Assembly (NCBI GenBank): GCA_013373635.1
Contig: JABXHN010000038.1
Location: 27,860 to 91,859 of the forward strand
Source of the DNA: Flavobacteriaceae bacterium
GTDB lineage: Bacteria > Bacteroidota > Bacteroidia > Flavobacteriales > Flavobacteriaceae
Length of the DNA stretch: 64,000 bases
Reading direction: 5' to 3'
A program made the translations under genes and the position numbers. This document shows positions 62,589-64,000 of the stretch, piece after piece (positions within the stretch are counted from its first letter, which is position 1; each line of letters opens with the position of its first letter). The notes beneath the pieces were generated by a model. The model worked only from the letters and a program-made list of their open reading frames with translations, did not search any database and was not told the origin of the DNA.

Positions 62589-63797
62589 ATGATTAACAGT
62601 AAACGATTATTTTACGCCAGTTGTTTTGCACTCATTACAACGGCATTTTCATTCAGCATCAGAGCTGGGATTTTACCTCAGTTAGCAGACGCTTTTGATC
62701 TTAGCGGTCAACAATTAGGCTTTATCAATTCCATGTGGTTTTTAGGATTTCCAATTGCCATGGTTTTGGGGGGGCTTTTTTATCACACTTTAGGACCTAA
62801 GAAAATTATGCAATTTGCATTTATAGCTCATACCTTAGGAATTATTCTTACGATCTATAGTGGCGGTTACACGGGTCTTCTTGTTTCGACTCTTTTCATC
62901 GGGATTGGAAATGGATGTACCGAAGCGGCTTGCAACCCTATGATCGCAGACACCTATGAAGGAAAAGCAATGAACACCCATTTAAACAGATTCCATATGT
63001 GGTTCCCTGGAGGAATCGTAGTGGGTTCTTTAGTATCTAAATTCATGACTGATTTAAATCTAGGTTGGCAGGCTCAAATATGGATTATCATGATACCAAC
63101 ACTTATTTACGCATACCTATTCTGGGGTCAACAGTTCCCAAAACCAAAACAGGAAGCTGTGATGTCTTTAAAAGAAAACTTAAAAGCGATGTTATCGCCT
63201 CTGTATATATTTATGATCGCAGCAATGGCTCTAACAGCGATTTCAGAATTTGGACCTCAACAATGGACCAGCTTAATTTTGAGTAGTAGTGGTGCTCAAC
63301 CAATGGTAATTCTTGCGCTAGTAACAGGAGTTATGGCAGTTGGGAGGTATTTTGGAGGAGATATGGTTCACAAATTAGATCAAACCGGCGTATTATTGGG
63401 CTCAGCTGTTATTGCAGCACTCGGTATTTACCTCTTCAGCACACAAACTGGAGCCATGGTATACGTAGCAGCTTTCACCTTTGCGGTTGGAGTATGTTAC
63501 TTCTGGCCAAATATGATTGGATTTGTAGCTGAAAAAATTCCTTTAAGTGGAGCCATTGGAATGTCAATCATCGGAGCTGTAGGAATGTTCTCAACTTCAA
63601 TTTTTCAAGCGATTATTGGAGGTTGGATCGATACTTCCACCGCAGAACAAGCCGCAAAAGGACTTACAGGCACAGCACTTGAACTGGCTGCTGGACAACA
63701 AACACTCACTTATATGATTAGTTTCCCCGTAATTTTAATTGTTCTCTTTACCATTTTATATTTCTGGCAACGCAAATCTAAAGTTGCTACAGCATAA
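62589..63797 (+). CDS. MFS sugar transporter
   Basis: A 402-residue major facilitator with 12 predicted helices. The N-terminal half has GFINSMWFLGFPIAMVLGGLFYHTLGPKK (with the loop 2-3 MFS pattern G-x-x-x-x-x-x-G-x-x), then GIGNGCTEAACNPMIAD and RFHMWFPGGIVVGS, as in Bacteroidota sugar MFS proteins of the FucP-like group. It imports a hexose or similar small sugar across the inner membrane. It is divergent from the large TonB receptor and followed by a terminator. Confidence 0.92.
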   Translation: MINSKRLFYASCFALITTAFSFSIRAGILPQLADAFDLSGQQLGFINSMWFLGFPIAMVLGGLFYHTLGPKKIMQFAFIAHTLGIILTIYSGGYTGLLVSTLFIGIGNGCTEAACNPMIADTYEGKAMNTHLNRFHMWFPGGIVVGSLVSKFMTDLNLGWQAQIWIIMIPTLIYAYLFWGQQFPKPKQEAVMSLKENLKAMLSPLYIFMIAAMALTAISEFGPQQWTSLILSSSGAQPMVILALVTGVMAVGRYFGGDMVHKLDQTGVLLGSAVIAALGIYLFSTQTGAMVYVAAFTFAVGVCYFWPNMIGFVAEKIPLSGAIGMSIIGAVGMFSTSIFQAIIGGWIDTSTAEQAAKGLTGTALELAAGQQTLTYMISFPVILIVLFTILYFWQRKSKVATA

Positions 63798-63822
63798 GCA
63801 CTAAAACCACCAAACAAACCAC

Positions 63823-63856
63823 AAAAAAACCTCTTAGTTTTCTAAGGGGTTTTTTT
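63823..63856. terminator. Bidirectional intrinsic terminator after the MFS gene
   Basis: AAACCTCTTAG (63827-63837) pairs with CTAAGGGGTTT (63842-63852), with one G-U pair. T-runs are present on the plus side (to 63856) and, through the A-run 63823-63829, on the minus side. It serves the MFS gene and the converging gene at the window edge. Confidence 0.85.
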
Positions 63857-63867
63857 ATATAAAATAA

Positions 63868-64000
63868 CTACTGTTCGATTTCAGCTTCCTCTAATTTAAA
63901 ATAAGGAAGTACTTTTTTAAGGATTAATTCATCTACTTAATTATATTTCATAAAGTAGTTCTCTTTAAAAGAATTCACCAGAGACTTTACTCCACCGTAA
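63868..64000 (-). pseudogene. C-terminal end of an unrecognised protein, interrupted by an in-frame stop
   Basis: On the minus strand the frame entering from the window edge reads YGGVKSLVNSFKENYFMKYN, then TAA (63937-63939), then continues open in the same frame as VDELILKKVLPYFKLEEAEI to a TAG at 63868-63870. The second part is protein-like and its stop is 12 bases from a terminator, as expected for the real gene end. Either the last 22 codons have been cut off by a nonsense change, or the gene ends at the TAA and the rest is chance. Family not recognised; the start lies outside the window. Confidence 0.4.

Overview
The window is a compact, AT-rich stretch of a Bacteroidota chromosome, almost certainly from the family Flavobacteriaceae. 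The evidence is lineage-typical content and order: gliding genes gldD and gldE beside ssb and mutY; DUF4271 next to hemD; a DUF4296 lipoprotein between a dihydroorotase-like gene and a polyprenol-phosphate mannosyltransferase; DUF3098-uppP-truB behind ftsX; several TonB-dependent receptors; and TAnnTTTG-type -7 promoter boxes. Shine-Dalgarno-like sequences are rarely evident. No rRNA, tRNA, CRISPR array, insertion sequence or phage gene was seen, and no intergenic gap exceeds about 265 bases. Both ends cut genes.

Layout. 1-400: the end of a cysteine synthase gene. 0.4-8.8 kb (minus): a five-gene glucan operon, glgE, maltokinase, glgB, a GH31 alpha-glucosidase and a stand-alone CBM48 protein, with no trehalose synthase. 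8.8-13.9 kb: a secreted Asp-box propeller protein, a class V aminotransferase and a lipoprotein cytochrome c. 14-20.7 kb (minus): polyprenol-phosphate glycosyltransferase, dihydroorotase-like protein, DUF4296 lipoprotein, PfkB kinase, gluconokinase, 6-phosphogluconate dehydrogenase and gluconate permease. 20.8-27.1 kb: DUF4271, hemD, pckA, DUF423, a saccharopine dehydrogenase-like gene, an Lrp regulator and a membrane zinc peptidase. 27.2-34.8 kb: SemiSWEET, leuS, ftsX, DUF3098, uppP, truB, a TonB-like protein, tag and DUF3127. 34.9-37.5 kb: histidine kinase, HIT protein, greA and a Rieske-like lipoprotein. 37.5-41.5 kb (minus): a vitamin uptake locus with a TPP riboswitch (TonB receptor, NadR-like kinase, PnuC/PnuT transporter) and a phosphopantetheinyl transferase. 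41.6-47.9 kb: ahcY, rpmA, rplU, a paired M16 protease operon and a small lipoprotein. 47.9-54.1 kb: gldD, gldE, ssb, mutY, HU, a 29-residue AURKAIP1/COX24-type ribosomal protein, RNase E/G and recX. 54.1-64 kb: DUF2202, DUF3050, a TonB receptor, atpC, atpD, a second large TonB receptor, a divergent MFS sugar transporter and a broken gene end.

Most of this is core metabolism. The points most worth a second look are: the TPP riboswitch placed inside a transporter-kinase-receptor locus, which reassigns a PnuC/NadR-like pair to thiamine; a GlgE operon with a GH31 enzyme where TreS would be expected; a DUF3127 protein carrying an SSB-type acidic tip; a dihydroorotase-like protein whose first metal-binding His is Gln; a hairpin plus U-run at the very start of the greA transcript; and the tiny mS38-like gene behind HU.
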